A DNA stretch of 64,000 nt. Origin: CAXXOK01 sp963666755. GTDB lineage: Bacteria > Bacillota > Clostridia > Christensenellales > Aristaeellaceae. The position numbers and the translations under genes are program-made. How positions within the stretch are numbered: the stretch's first letter is position 1; each line of letters begins with the position of its first letter. Below are positions 48,079 to 56,670 of this stretch, one piece after another. Under the pieces are notes generated by a model. That model searched no databases. It worked only from the letters and a program-made list of their open reading frames with translations, and was not told where the DNA came from. The stretch covers positions 248,001 to 312,000 of the forward strand of contig CAXXGW010000009.1 of the NCBI GenBank assembly GCA_963666755.2. Reading direction: 5' to 3'.

Positions 48079-49968
48079 ATGTCTACATCCAAAGGTAATA
48101 TTTCCATTCACGCGCAGAACATCATGCCCATTATCAAGCGGTGGCTGTATTCCGACAAGGATATCTTCATCCGCGAGATGGTATCCAACGGCTGCGACGC
48201 CATTGTCAAGCAAAAAATGGTCAGCCCCGATGCGGAAGACGCGTACCGCGTGCTTGTGACGCTGGATGTGGCCGCGGGCGAGCTGCGCTTTGATGACAAC
48301 GGCATCGGCATGACGGATGAAGAAGTCAAGAAGTACATTAACCAGGTCGCTTTCTCCGGCGCCGAAGAGTTCCTCAAGAACTATGAGGGGGAGAACAAGA
48401 GCGGTATTATCGGACATTTCGGCCTGGGCTTCTACTCCGCGTTCATGGTGGCGCAGAAGGTGACCATCCAGACGCTCAGCGCGGCCGAGGGGGCAACCCC
48501 GGTGTGCTGGGAGAGCGAAGACGGGATGAAGTACCACATCAGCGAGGGGAACCGCACCACGCGCGGCACGACCATTACCCTCAAGCTGGCGGAGGACGCG
48601 CAGGAGTTTTTGCAGGAGTATAAGGTTCGGGAAACGCTGAACCGTTACTGCGGCTTCATGGCGCAGCCCATCGAGCTGGAGGTGCTGCCCGCGCCCACCC
48701 CGGCCGCCGAAACGCCCAAGCCCGAATCGGATACCGGGGAGGCCGCGGCGCCCGAAGCGCCCAAGCAGCCCGAACGTGTGCGCATCAACGATATGCCCGC
48801 GCTGTGGCTCAAGCAGCCCAAGGATTGTACCGAAGAGGAGTATAAAGAGTTCTATAAGCGGGTCTTTCACGTGTATGACGAGCCGTTGTTCTACGTGCAC
48901 CTGAACGTGGATTACCCCTTCAACCTCAAGGGCATTTTGTACTTCCCCAAGCTGACCAACGATTTCGGTACCCGCGAGGGGGAAATCAAGCTCTTCAGCG
49001 GTCAGGTGTTTGTGGCGGATAACATCAAGGAAGTGATTCCGGATTTCCTGATGCTGCTCAAGGGCGTGATCGATTGCCCCGACCTGCCGCTGAACGTGAG
49101 CCGCAGCTTCCTGCAGAACGACGGGTACGTGAAAAAGCTCTCCGCCTATATTACCCGCAAGGTGGCGGATCGGCTGGTGGGGCTGTTTACCAACGAGCGC
49201 GAGCGCTATGCCAAGTATTGGGATGACATCCACCCGTTTGTGAAATACGGCTGCGTGCGGGACGCGAAGTTCTTCGACCAGGTGAAGGACACGATCCTGT
49301 ATAAGACCACAAGCGGCGACCATCTGACGCTGAGCGAATATCTGGCGAAAAATGAGGGGAAACTGGGCAAGAAGGTCGTCTATACCAGCGACCCGACCCG
49401 GCAGGCGGCCTCAGTGGCCATGTATACGCGGCAGGGCGTGGATGTGGTGGTACTCGACGCGCTGATTGACCTGAACTTTGTGAGCTTCATTGAATACTCC
49501 GCCGGGGTGGAAGGGCTGCACTTCGTACGCGTGGATGCCGATGCCGCCACCTTTACCCAGACCGACGAAGCTGCCGATGAGGAAACCAAGAAGGCGCTGG
49601 AAATCAGTCAGGAAACGATGAGCGCCCTGCTGCGCGCCGCCACCGGAAACGATACGCTGGACGTGAAGCTCCAAACCCTCAACGATCCCGAAACCTCCGC
49701 CCTGCTGGTGCAGGACGAGCAGGGGCGCCGTTTGAGCGATATGAGCAAGATTTACGGACAGGATTTCAAAATGCCGGAATCGCACACGCTGGTGCTGAAC
49801 CGCGCCAATGCCGTGGTACAGGCGCTGCTGGCCGCGCCGGAGGGGGAGAAACGCACCCTGATTGCCGCGCAGCTTTACGATCTGGCGCGCATGAGCACCC
49901 GCCCGCTGGAAAAAGAGGAGATTACCGCCTTCCTCAAACGCAGCAACCAACTGCTGGGCATGATGTAG
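48079..49968 (+). CDS. htpG: Molecular chaperone HtpG (Hsp90 family)
   Basis: The 629-residue ATP-dependent chaperone has the GHKL ATPase domain (about 1-210) with REMVSNGCDA, DNGIGMT, GHFGLGFYSAF and the GTTITL segment, then the middle domain with NVSRSFLQND (catalytic-loop Arg), and a C-terminal dimerisation domain. Residues about 212-240 form a Pro/Ala/Glu linker between the ATPase and middle domains, longer than in E. coli HtpG and recalling the eukaryotic charged linker. AAGGAGG precedes the ATG. The gene is under a CIRCE-controlled promoter. Confidence 0.97.
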   Translation: MSTSKGNISIHAQNIMPIIKRWLYSDKDIFIREMVSNGCDAIVKQKMVSPDAEDAYRVLVTLDVAAGELRFDDNGIGMTDEEVKKYINQVAFSGAEEFLKNYEGENKSGIIGHFGLGFYSAFMVAQKVTIQTLSAAEGATPVCWESEDGMKYHISEGNRTTRGTTITLKLAEDAQEFLQEYKVRETLNRYCGFMAQPIELEVLPAPTPAAETPKPESDTGEAAAPEAPKQPERVRINDMPALWLKQPKDCTEEEYKEFYKRVFHVYDEPLFYVHLNVDYPFNLKGILYFPKLTNDFGTREGEIKLFSGQVFVADNIKEVIPDFLMLLKGVIDCPDLPLNVSRSFLQNDGYVKKLSAYITRKVADRLVGLFTNERERYAKYWDDIHPFVKYGCVRDAKFFDQVKDTILYKTTSGDHLTLSEYLAKNEGKLGKKVVYTSDPTRQAASVAMYTRQGVDVVVLDALIDLNFVSFIEYSAGVEGLHFVRVDADAATFTQTDEAADEETKKALEISQETMSALLRAATGNDTLDVKLQTLNDPETSALLVQDEQGRRLSDMSKIYGQDFKMPESHTLVLNRANAVVQALLAAPEGEKRTLIAAQLYDLARMSTRPLEKEEITAFLKRSNQLLGMM

Positions 49969-50015
49969 AAGTCGGGTGCAAGCCCGAAACGTGTGCTCAT
50001 TCAATCGTGTTCGAA

Positions 50016-50052
50016 CCAACGGGAGTGCCGGGGATACCGGCACTCCCGTTGG
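50016..50052 (+). terminator. Terminator of htpG
   Basis: A 16-bp perfect stem (50016-50031 with 50037-50052) with a 5-base loop. No T-run follows. Confidence 0.65.
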
Positions 50053-50063
50053 TGTATCCGGGG

Positions 50064-50758
50064 GTCAAGGGATGAAATCCCTTGTCAGGTTTCCAAAGGG
50101 TGAAACCCTTTGGTGGTGGGGCGGCGAAGCTCAATCCTTGCGAAGTATTTGCTTTTAATATGACCATGCCGCAAACCAGCACAGGACTCGAAACCGCCTG
50201 CGGAGGCCTCTGCATAGATTCATGTTGGGAGTAGAGTAACCTTGCTTAACACAAAAGGGAGGTCAAGGGATGAAATCCCTTGTCAGGTTTCCAAAGGGTG
50301 AAACCCTTTGGCGGGGGTTGGCGAGGTTAAAGCCTTACGAAATATTTACTCTTAATATGACCATGCAACAAACCAGCACAGGACTCGAAACCGCCTGCGA
50401 AGGTCTCTGCACAGGATTCATGGTGGGAGTAGAGGAACCTTGCTTAACACAAAAGGGGGGTCAAGGGATGAAATCCCTTGTCAGGTTTCCAAAGGGTGAA
50501 ACCCTTTGGCGGGGGGAGGGCGAAGCTCAAGCTTTACGAACTATTTACTCTTAATATGACCATGCCCCAAACCAGCACAGGACTCGAAACCGCCTGCGAG
50601 GGTCCCAGCACAGGATTCATGGTGGGAGTAGAGGAACCTTGCTTAACACAAAAGGGGGGTCAAGGGATGAAATCCCTTGTCAGGTTTCCAAAGGGTGAAA
50701 CCCTTTGGCGGGGGTGGGGCGGGCAAAGCCCGGGCTTTGTGACGTAACACAAAAGGGA
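50064..50758. repeat. Tandem array of about 198-bp units (three full, one internally deleted)
   Basis: Units start at 50064, 50262, 50460 and 50659. Each opens with two stem-loops sharing a TGAAA loop: CAAGGGA/TCCCTTG and CCAAAGGG/CCCTTTGG. A conserved GACTCGAAACCGCCTGCG region and a TTGCTTAACACAAAAGGG end follow. The fourth unit keeps the opening stems and the ACACAAAAGGGA end but lacks the middle of about 100 bases. The array fills the space between the htpG terminator and the terminator of the convergent sugar operon. Confidence 0.9.
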
Positions 50759-50784
50759 GCGCCGGCATGCCTGCCGACGCTCCC
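50755..50784 (-). terminator. Terminator of the sugar ABC operon
   Basis: A 13-bp stem with one wobble pair (50755-50767 with 50772-50784), followed on the minus strand by TTTTG. Confidence 0.85.
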
Positions 50785-50808
50785 TGCGGTTTTGGGTGAA
50801 ATGCACGC

Positions 50809-52029
50809 TTACTTCTCGGTGACCAGCGCGGCTTTTTTACGCTTGGGCAGGATGTCCAGGTTCATCTTGCTGACGACGTCGAAGGCAACGGCGCCCAGCA
50901 ATACCAGACCCTTGACCACCTGTTGGGTGTTGGAACTGATGCCCATGATGGACATCCCGTTGTTGAGCATGCCCATGATCAGGGCACCAATCAGCGTGCC
51001 GCCAACCGTACCGGTGCCGCCGTAGGCGGATGCGCCGCCGATGAAGCAAGCGCCGATGGCATCCAGCTCGAAGCCGGTGCCGGTTACGGGGCTGGCGCTG
51101 TTCAGACGAGCCGCGAACACCAGGCCGGCTACGGCAGCCAGGAAGCTCATATTCACATAAGCGAAGAACATAAGGTGATTGGTCTTGACGCCGGAGAGGC
51201 GCGCGGCCTTCTCGTTGCCACCCAATGCGTACAGGTGGCGGCCCATTACAGTCTTGGTGGTAAAGAAGGTGTACACCACCAGCAGGAGGCCCAGCAGGAT
51301 CAGCACAGAGGGAATGCCCTGATACTGCGCCAGCAGCGAGAAGAACCAAATCAGCGCGGCGGAGATGACAATCAGCTTGAGCGCCAGCGCCAGACCGGAA
51401 TCCGTTTCATAGCCCTTGCGCTTGCGGGCACGGTTGTTAAACAGCTGCACCAGGCAGAAGATGACCGCCACCGCGACACCTGCCAGTAGACAGACAATGT
51501 TGACCGATGTACCCAGCACGTCCATGCGGGCTTCCTTGGCAATAAAGCCGGTGGAGAACATCAGGTAGTTGTCCGGGAACGGCGCAAGCGTCAGGCCGTT
51601 GAGGATCAGCAGCGTCAGGCCGCGGAACACCAGCTGGCCGGACAGTGTCACAATGAATGCCGGAATGCGCACATACGCAATCCAGAAGCCTTGCCACATA
51701 CCGACCAGAATGCCGATCATCAGGCTGGCGACGATGGACACATACACGTTCCAGTGCCAGACGATAATCATCTGGCCCGCGCAGGCGCCCACCAGAGCCA
51801 CCACGGAGCCGACAGCCAGGTCGATGTTGCCGCCGGTCAGGATGCACAGCAGCATACCAACCGCCAGGATCACCACGTAGGCATTCTGGAACACGATGTT
51901 GGAAACGTTCATGGGCTTGAGGAGACGGCCGCCCGTCAGAATGTGGAAGAAGATGATGATGACCACCAAAGCGATCAGCATGCTGTACTGTTTCAGATTG
52001 CCCTTGAATAGACTTTTGACCTTGTTCAT
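50809..52029 (-). CDS. Sugar ABC transporter permease (XylH/MmsB/GguB type)
   Basis: The 406-residue protein has ten or more hydrophobic helices and the longer form typical of XylH, MmsB and GguB permeases of pentose and multiple-sugar importers. Family motifs include ILTGGNIDLAVGSVVAL, YVRIPAFIVTLSGQLVFRGL, NEKAARLSGVKT and ASAYGGTGTVGGTLIGALIMG. Its start codon overlaps the ATPase stop (ATGA, 52026-52029), showing translational coupling. With a nearby xylA-xylB pair, xylose or a related pentose is the likely cargo. Confidence 0.93.
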   Translation of the reverse strand: MNKVKSLFKGNLKQYSMLIALVVIIIFFHILTGGRLLKPMNVSNIVFQNAYVVILAVGMLLCILTGGNIDLAVGSVVALVGACAGQMIIVWHWNVYVSIVASLMIGILVGMWQGFWIAYVRIPAFIVTLSGQLVFRGLTLLILNGLTLAPFPDNYLMFSTGFIAKEARMDVLGTSVNIVCLLAGVAVAVIFCLVQLFNNRARKRKGYETDSGLALALKLIVISAALIWFFSLLAQYQGIPSVLILLGLLLVVYTFFTTKTVMGRHLYALGGNEKAARLSGVKTNHLMFFAYVNMSFLAAVAGLVFAARLNSASPVTGTGFELDAIGACFIGGASAYGGTGTVGGTLIGALIMGMLNNGMSIMGISSNTQQVVKGLVLLGAVAFDVVSKMNLDILPKRKKAALVTEK

Positions 52030-53573
52030 GCGCCGATCTCCTTCTTGCTGTCTTGCATGATGTAGCCCATAATGCTTTCCTGAGAGGCGGTTTTCGCGTC
52101 GAGTTCCGCGATCATGCGCCCCTCGTTCATCACATAAATGCGGTCGCACATACCTAAAATCTCAGGCAGTTCCGAGGAAATCATCAGCACGGCCTTGCCT
52201 TGCGACACCAGATTGTTAATGATCTGGTAGATCTCGTACTTTGCGCCCACGTCCACGCCGCGGGTAGGCTCATCCAGCAAAAGCACATCCGGCTCGGCAA
52301 AAATCCATTTGCCAACCAGCACTTTCTGTTGGTTGCCACCGGAAAGGTTGCCCACCAGCTGCTCCACCGTCGGGGCTTTAACACCCAGCTTGACGTGCAG
52401 GTCCTTAGCCTTGTGGGTTTCCAGATCCTTGTCCAGAATCCCGCGCTGGCTGATAAACTGTGGGCGGGCCAGCGTAAAGTTGTGCTTGATGCTGTCGGGG
52501 ATGATCAGCCCGTTGCCCTTGCGATCCTCGGTCACGTAAGCCAAACCGGCTTGGATGGCCTGAGGGATGCTGTGCAGATGCAGGGGCTGGCCGTCCTTGA
52601 GAAGCTCGCCGGTAATGTGCGTGCCGTAGGCTTTGCCAAAGACCGACATGGCCAGCTCCGTCCGGCCCGCGCCGATCAGCCCGGCGATGCCCACTACCTC
52701 GCCTTTGCGAATGGTCAGGGAAACATTGTCCACAACCTTCTTATCGGCGTACAGCGGATGGTAGACAGTCCAGTTGCGTACTTCAAAGGCCACGTCGCCG
52801 ATGGTGTGGTCGCGCGGCGGGAAGCGGTTGGTCATTTCGCGGCCGACCATGCCCTTGATGATACGGGCTTCGCTCAGCTCGTCCACACCCTTGACCAGCG
52901 TCTCGATGGCTTGGCCGTCGCGGATCACGGTAATTTTATCGGCGCAGTAGGAAAGCTCGTTGAGCTTATGCGAGATCAGGATGCTGGTGATGCCCTTCTC
53001 ATGCTTGAAACGCAGCAGCAGGTCCAGCAGGTTTTTCGCGTCGCTTTCATTCAGGGAGGAGGTCGGCTCATCCAGAATCAGCAGCTTCACGTCCTTGGCC
53101 AGCGCCTTGGCGATTTCGACCAGCTGCTGCTTGCCCATGCCGATATCCTTAATCAGCGCGCGGGGGTTGTCGTTGAGGCCGACCATCGCCATATACTGGG
53201 CGGCGATCTGATAAGTCTGATCCCAGTTGACCACGCCCACGGTGGCGCGCTCGTTACCCAGGAACATATTTTCTGCAATGCTTAAATAGGGCACCAGCGC
53301 CAACTCCTGATGGATGATGACGATGCCCTTGTGTTCGCTGTCCTTGATGTTATGAAAATGGCACTCCTGACCCTGGTAAATCACTTCACCCTCATAAGTG
53401 CCGTAGGGATAAATGCCACTGAGCACGTTCATCAGCGTGGATTTTCCAGCGCCGTTCTCGCCGCATATGGCATGGATCTCGCCTTCCGTTACCTCGATAT
53501 TCACTTGATCCAGCGCTTTGACGCCGGGAAACTCTTTTGTGATGTTTTGCATTTTCAGGATCGTATTGCCCAA
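52026..53573 (-). CDS. Sugar ABC transporter ATP-binding protein (XylG/MmsA type)
   Basis: The 515-residue protein carries two fused ATPase domains. The first has Walker A GENGAGKST and Walker B LLILDEPTSSL; the second has the degenerate P-loop GLIGAGRTEL usual in this family, with signature LSGGNQQK and Walker B LLLDEPTRGVD. The start is TTG at 53573 (encoding MGNTILKMQNITKEFPG), the usual N-terminus of MmsA/XylG, with GGAGG eight bases upstream. It energises import by the permease with which it overlaps. Confidence 0.93.
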   Translation of the reverse strand: MGNTILKMQNITKEFPGVKALDQVNIEVTEGEIHAICGENGAGKSTLMNVLSGIYPYGTYEGEVIYQGQECHFHNIKDSEHKGIVIIHQELALVPYLSIAENMFLGNERATVGVVNWDQTYQIAAQYMAMVGLNDNPRALIKDIGMGKQQLVEIAKALAKDVKLLILDEPTSSLNESDAKNLLDLLLRFKHEKGITSILISHKLNELSYCADKITVIRDGQAIETLVKGVDELSEARIIKGMVGREMTNRFPPRDHTIGDVAFEVRNWTVYHPLYADKKVVDNVSLTIRKGEVVGIAGLIGAGRTELAMSVFGKAYGTHITGELLKDGQPLHLHSIPQAIQAGLAYVTEDRKGNGLIIPDSIKHNFTLARPQFISQRGILDKDLETHKAKDLHVKLGVKAPTVEQLVGNLSGGNQQKVLVGKWIFAEPDVLLLDEPTRGVDVGAKYEIYQIINNLVSQGKAVLMISSELPEILGMCDRIYVMNEGRMIAELDAKTASQESIMGYIMQDSKKEIGA

Positions 53574-53598
53574 GTGACCTTCCTCCCGATTCTGAAAA

Positions 53599-53629
53599 AG
53601 GAGACGGACGAAGGATTCGTCCGTCTCCT
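53599..53629 (-). terminator. Intra-operon attenuator between binding-protein and ATPase genes
   Basis: A 13-bp perfect stem (53599-53611 with 53617-53629), then TTTTT on the minus strand, 10 bases upstream of the ATPase ribosome site. Partial termination here would leave more binding protein than ATPase and permease. Confidence 0.85.
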
Positions 53630-53661
53630 GTCGTCGGTTGTGTGCAAGGAGATGCGTTTGA

Positions 53662-54726
53662 CTACTTGAGCTGATCCTCGGTGTAGTAGCCGCTGTCGAC
53701 CAGCAGGGTCTTGTAGTTGGAGGCATCCGCGAACACAGGCGTGCAGTTGTAGCTGGGCACGTCCTTGACCTTGTTGTTGTAGGTGGTGTTGGTCTCGGGG
53801 GCTTTGCCGCCCAGGATGTCGGCCACCATCTTCACGGTCTGCTCGGCCAGGGTACGGGTATCTTTGAACACGCTCATGGCCTGCAGGCCGGCGATCATGT
53901 TCTTGGTGTTGGCGATGTCGCAATCCTGCCCGGTGATGACGGGGATGTTGTCCTTGGTGAAGCCAGCGGCCACGAGGCTGTTGGTTACGCCCAGGGCGGT
54001 GGAGTCATTGGAGCAGAGGCAGATGTCCAGCTTGGTGCCACCGGTCAGCGCGTCCGCATAGTAGGCGCTGAGGATGTTGTCCATGCGGGCCTGAGAAGTC
54101 TCGCTCTTCCACGCGGGGGTGGCGACGGCTTCGAAGGTGGTCTGGCCGCTCTTGCAAACCAGCTTGCCGCTGTCCAGATAGGGCTTCAGAAGATCGAACG
54201 CGCCGGTGAAGAACAGGTTGGCGTTGTTGTCATCGGGGGAGCCGGCGGTGAACTCGATGGTGAAGGGGCCCTTCACGGCATCGTTGCTCAGGTCGAACTT
54301 GTCGATGATGTACTGGCCCTGGATCTTGCCAACGCCGTAGTTGTCGAACGTGGTGTAATAGTCCACCGCGTCGGTGTCGGTCAGCAGACGGTCATAGGCG
54401 ATAACCGGGATTTTGGCATCCTTGGCGGTCGCAAGCACCGTGCCCAGCGCGCTGCCGTCGATGGAAGCCACCACCAGCACCTGCGCGCCGTTGGTGATCA
54501 TGTTCTCCAGCTGAGAAACCTGGGTGGCCACGTCGTTGTTGGCGTACTGGAGGTCAACCGTGAAGCCGGCGGCCTCAAGCTGAGCCTTCATGTTTTCGCC
54601 ATCCTGATTCCAACGCTGCAGGCTCTGGGTGGGCATCGCAACGCCAACCTTGCCTTCGGCCATCGCCATACCGGCAACAGACAGCGTCAGAACGAGAGCC
54701 AGAACAACCGCGAGTACCTTTTTCAT
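53662..54726 (-). CDS. Sugar-binding protein, ChvE/XylF type
   Basis: The 354-residue exported protein has a signal peptide (about 1-22, AMAEGK) and a type I periplasmic-binding fold (GVAMPTQSLQRWNQDGENM, VVASIDGSALGTVLATAKDA, PVIAYDRLLTDTDAVDYYTTFDNYGVGK, abbreviated here, and LCSNDSTALGVTNSLVAAG). The ligand residues match the ChvE/XylF branch that binds xylose, arabinose or glucose. No lipobox Cys is seen despite the Gram-positive-type genome. It is the first gene of the operon. Confidence 0.93.
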   Translation of the reverse strand: MKKVLAVVLALVLTLSVAGMAMAEGKVGVAMPTQSLQRWNQDGENMKAQLEAAGFTVDLQYANNDVATQVSQLENMITNGAQVLVVASIDGSALGTVLATAKDAKIPVIAYDRLLTDTDAVDYYTTFDNYGVGKIQGQYIIDKFDLSNDAVKGPFTIEFTAGSPDDNNANLFFTGAFDLLKPYLDSGKLVCKSGQTTFEAVATPAWKSETSQARMDNILSAYYADALTGGTKLDICLCSNDSTALGVTNSLVAAGFTKDNIPVITGQDCDIANTKNMIAGLQAMSVFKDTRTLAEQTVKMVADILGGKAPETNTTYNNKVKDVPSYNCTPVFADASNYKTLLVDSGYYTEDQLK

Positions 54727-54894
54727 AGTGGGATACACTCCTTTTCTATTTTCTAGGCCGATCCTCGGGTTTCGGCCTGAAAAACGGGGGATAACGAGGC
54801 CGATGGACACAGGCGCGGTAGTAATGGTTGCATGGAAAATGTGTGCGAGCACATAACATTCAACATTTCTTGGCGCTTTCATCCATCTGTGCGT

Positions 54895-54923
54895 ATTGTA
54901 GCCCACAAACAGAACCTTGTCAA
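54895..54923 (-). promoter_or_regulatory. Promoter of the sugar ABC operon
   Basis: On the minus strand, a perfect TTGACA (54918-54923) and TACAAT (54895-54900) are 17 bases apart, 170 bases before the binding-protein start. Confidence 0.85.
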
Positions 54924-54976
54924 TAGCACACAAAAAAGTTTTCGGTTCCTTGCCTGAATTGTACATGGGAAAACTA

Positions 54977-54996
54977 CCATATATAGTAATATATGG
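54977..54996. promoter_or_regulatory. 20-bp palindrome in the divergent control region
   Basis: CCATATAT and ATATATGG flank an AGTA centre, a perfect inverted repeat 54 bases upstream of the operon -35. A related TATGG-N5-CCATA lies at 55155-55169 past the regulator promoter. Both are candidate sites for the LacI-family protein or another factor. Confidence 0.5.
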
Positions 54997-55093
54997 GCAT
55001 TCGCACGCAAACCATTGTAAATCAACGGCTTTCAAATTTCTTCCCGGAACCGGCGATCTTTTTGTCAAAACCGGTGAAATGCGCCTGCGGCGG

Positions 55094-55122
55094 TTGACAA
55101 TCGGCTTTCAGGAGGCTATGAT
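55094..55122 (+). promoter_or_regulatory. Promoter of the LacI-family regulator gene
   Basis: TTGACA (55094-55099) and TATGAT (55117-55122) are 17 bases apart, divergent from the sugar operon promoter. Confidence 0.8.
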
Positions 55123-55263
55123 AAGCGCGATTCGATGTGCGCGCGCACGCTGTATATGGGAATACCATAGGGAAGGTTTGCGTCGCGCACACGGGCGGAA
55201 CGTTCTGTGTGCCATATTGTGTATGCGTGCCTGTTGCGCCTGTTTTGCGTTAGGAGTGGCCCC

Positions 55264-56283
55264 ATGACCATTAAAGAGATTGCCCAACTGTGCGGCGTAA
55301 GCCGCGGCACTGTGGACCGCGTGCTCAACCATCGCGGGAAGGTCAAGCCGGAAACCGAGGCGTTAATCCTGCGCACCATCCACCGGATGGGGTACACGAA
55401 AAACATCGCGGGCAAGGCGCTTACAGTCAAGAAAAGCGCCCCTGTGTTTGGTGCGCTGGTTTCCAGCGAGGGCAATCCCTTTTTCGACGAAGTGATCGCG
55501 GGCTTTCGCAAGGCGGAGGAAGAGCTGGTCGATTATGGTGTGACCGTACTTTTGAAAACCATGCGCGGCTATGATGTGGACCGGCAGCTGACTCTGATCG
55601 ACGAGCTGGCCGAAGCGGGAATGACGGTGCTTGTGGTGCAGCCCATCAACGACGCGCGCATTGAGGAGCGAATCCGCCAGCTGGCGGAAAAGGGCGTTGC
55701 CACCATCACCGTCAATACCGATATTGAAAACAGCTGCCGCCTCTGCTATGTGGGCAGCGATTACACCTCCGGCGGCGAAACGGCTGCGGGGCTGATGCGC
55801 CTCGTAACCGGCGGGCAGGCCAACCTGGGCATTGTCACAGGCGTGACCACACTGCTGGGACACGTGCTGCGTCTGGAAGGGTTTGAGCGCCATCTGCGCG
55901 AAATCTGCCCCGACGTGCGCGTGGTGGATCGGGTCAGCGCCAACGACGATATGGAGCACAGCTACCGCATGACGCTGGATATGCTGCGCCGCCACCCCGA
56001 GATCGACACCCTGTTTGTGGTAGCGTCGGGCACCTTCGGCGCCTGCCGGGCCATTATCGAGCTGGGGTGCGAAAAAACCATGCGTATGGTATCGTTTGAC
56101 AATGTGCCTTCCACCATCGAGATGATGCGCCGGGGGCTGGTGCGCGCCGTGGTGTGCCAGCAGCCCTTCCTGCAGGGCTATCAGGCCATCCGCGCTGCGT
56201 TTGATATCCTGCTGACGGGCGCGTCCAAACAGGGCGAGCAGATTATCATGGAAAACCAGATCAAGATTCTGGAAAACCTCTGA
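55264..56283 (+). CDS. LacI-family regulator of the pentose locus
   Basis: The 339-residue protein begins with a LacI DNA-binding domain (TIKEIAQLCGVSRGTVDRVLN, abbreviated) and continues with a periplasmic-binding-like ligand domain of the type I fold (VFGALVSSEGNPFFDEVIAGF, VVQPINDARIEERI, SFDNVPSTIEMMRRGLVRA). This second domain recalls those of ribose- and xylose-binding proteins. The start at 55264 follows TAGGAG. Flanked by the sugar importer and xylAB, it is the obvious local regulator; the inducer is inferred to be a pentose. Confidence 0.9.
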   Translation: MTIKEIAQLCGVSRGTVDRVLNHRGKVKPETEALILRTIHRMGYTKNIAGKALTVKKSAPVFGALVSSEGNPFFDEVIAGFRKAEEELVDYGVTVLLKTMRGYDVDRQLTLIDELAEAGMTVLVVQPINDARIEERIRQLAEKGVATITVNTDIENSCRLCYVGSDYTSGGETAAGLMRLVTGGQANLGIVTGVTTLLGHVLRLEGFERHLREICPDVRVVDRVSANDDMEHSYRMTLDMLRRHPEIDTLFVVASGTFGACRAIIELGCEKTMRMVSFDNVPSTIEMMRRGLVRAVVCQQPFLQGYQAIRAAFDILLTGASKQGEQIIMENQIKILENL

Positions 56284-56323
56284 ACCGCCGCAGAGGCGGT
56301 CGGACACGGATAGTACACGCATA

Positions 56324-56378
56324 TGCCGCGACGGTTTCAGCCCCTGTGCGAGGGAGCGGAACCGTTGCGGCACTTTTT
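56324..56378 (+). terminator. Terminator of the regulator gene
   Basis: A 13-bp stem with one wobble pair (56324-56336 with 56360-56372), then CTTTTTG. Confidence 0.8.
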
Positions 56379-56557
56379 GTGGATCCAAGGGAAGCGCTGT
56401 GCATTATGCAACGTGCCTGTGCAAAGCTGCCACCGTGCCGATACCGTCGGGTGGGGGAGCGGCAGCTCCAATCCGCTGCTCCGTGCTTTCCCTGAAGCCC
56501 GGCCTGTTTGTCTGCGGCGCAACGAACCGCTGTGCGCTGTGCCCGCGCACAAAGGCA

Positions 56558-56593
56558 TTGACAAAACGAAACGGTTGCAGTACAATACTGCAA
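56558..56593 (+). promoter_or_regulatory. xylAB promoter with 19-bp palindromic operator over the -10
   Basis: TTGACA (56558-56563) and TACAAT (56581-56586) are 17 bases apart. The perfect palindrome TTGCAGTA-CAA-TACTGCAA (56575-56593) encloses the -10 box, so a bound regulator would block initiation. Confidence 0.85.
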
Positions 56594-56670
56594 GGAATAT
56601 TGTGCTCGGGCACACGACCGGCAAATAGCCATATCATACATCCCCCTCAGGGGAAAGGAGCGTTTTTAGC

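Noticed and set aside
50270..50747. Small proteins starting MKSLVRFPKGETLW in the tandem repeat
   Set aside because: The frames overlap each other, lack consistent ribosome sites and derive from the palindromic DNA; nucleotide structure is conserved better than protein.
50064..50758. CRISPR array
   Set aside because: Units are about 198 bases and nearly identical throughout, with no short repeat/variable spacer pattern and no cas gene.
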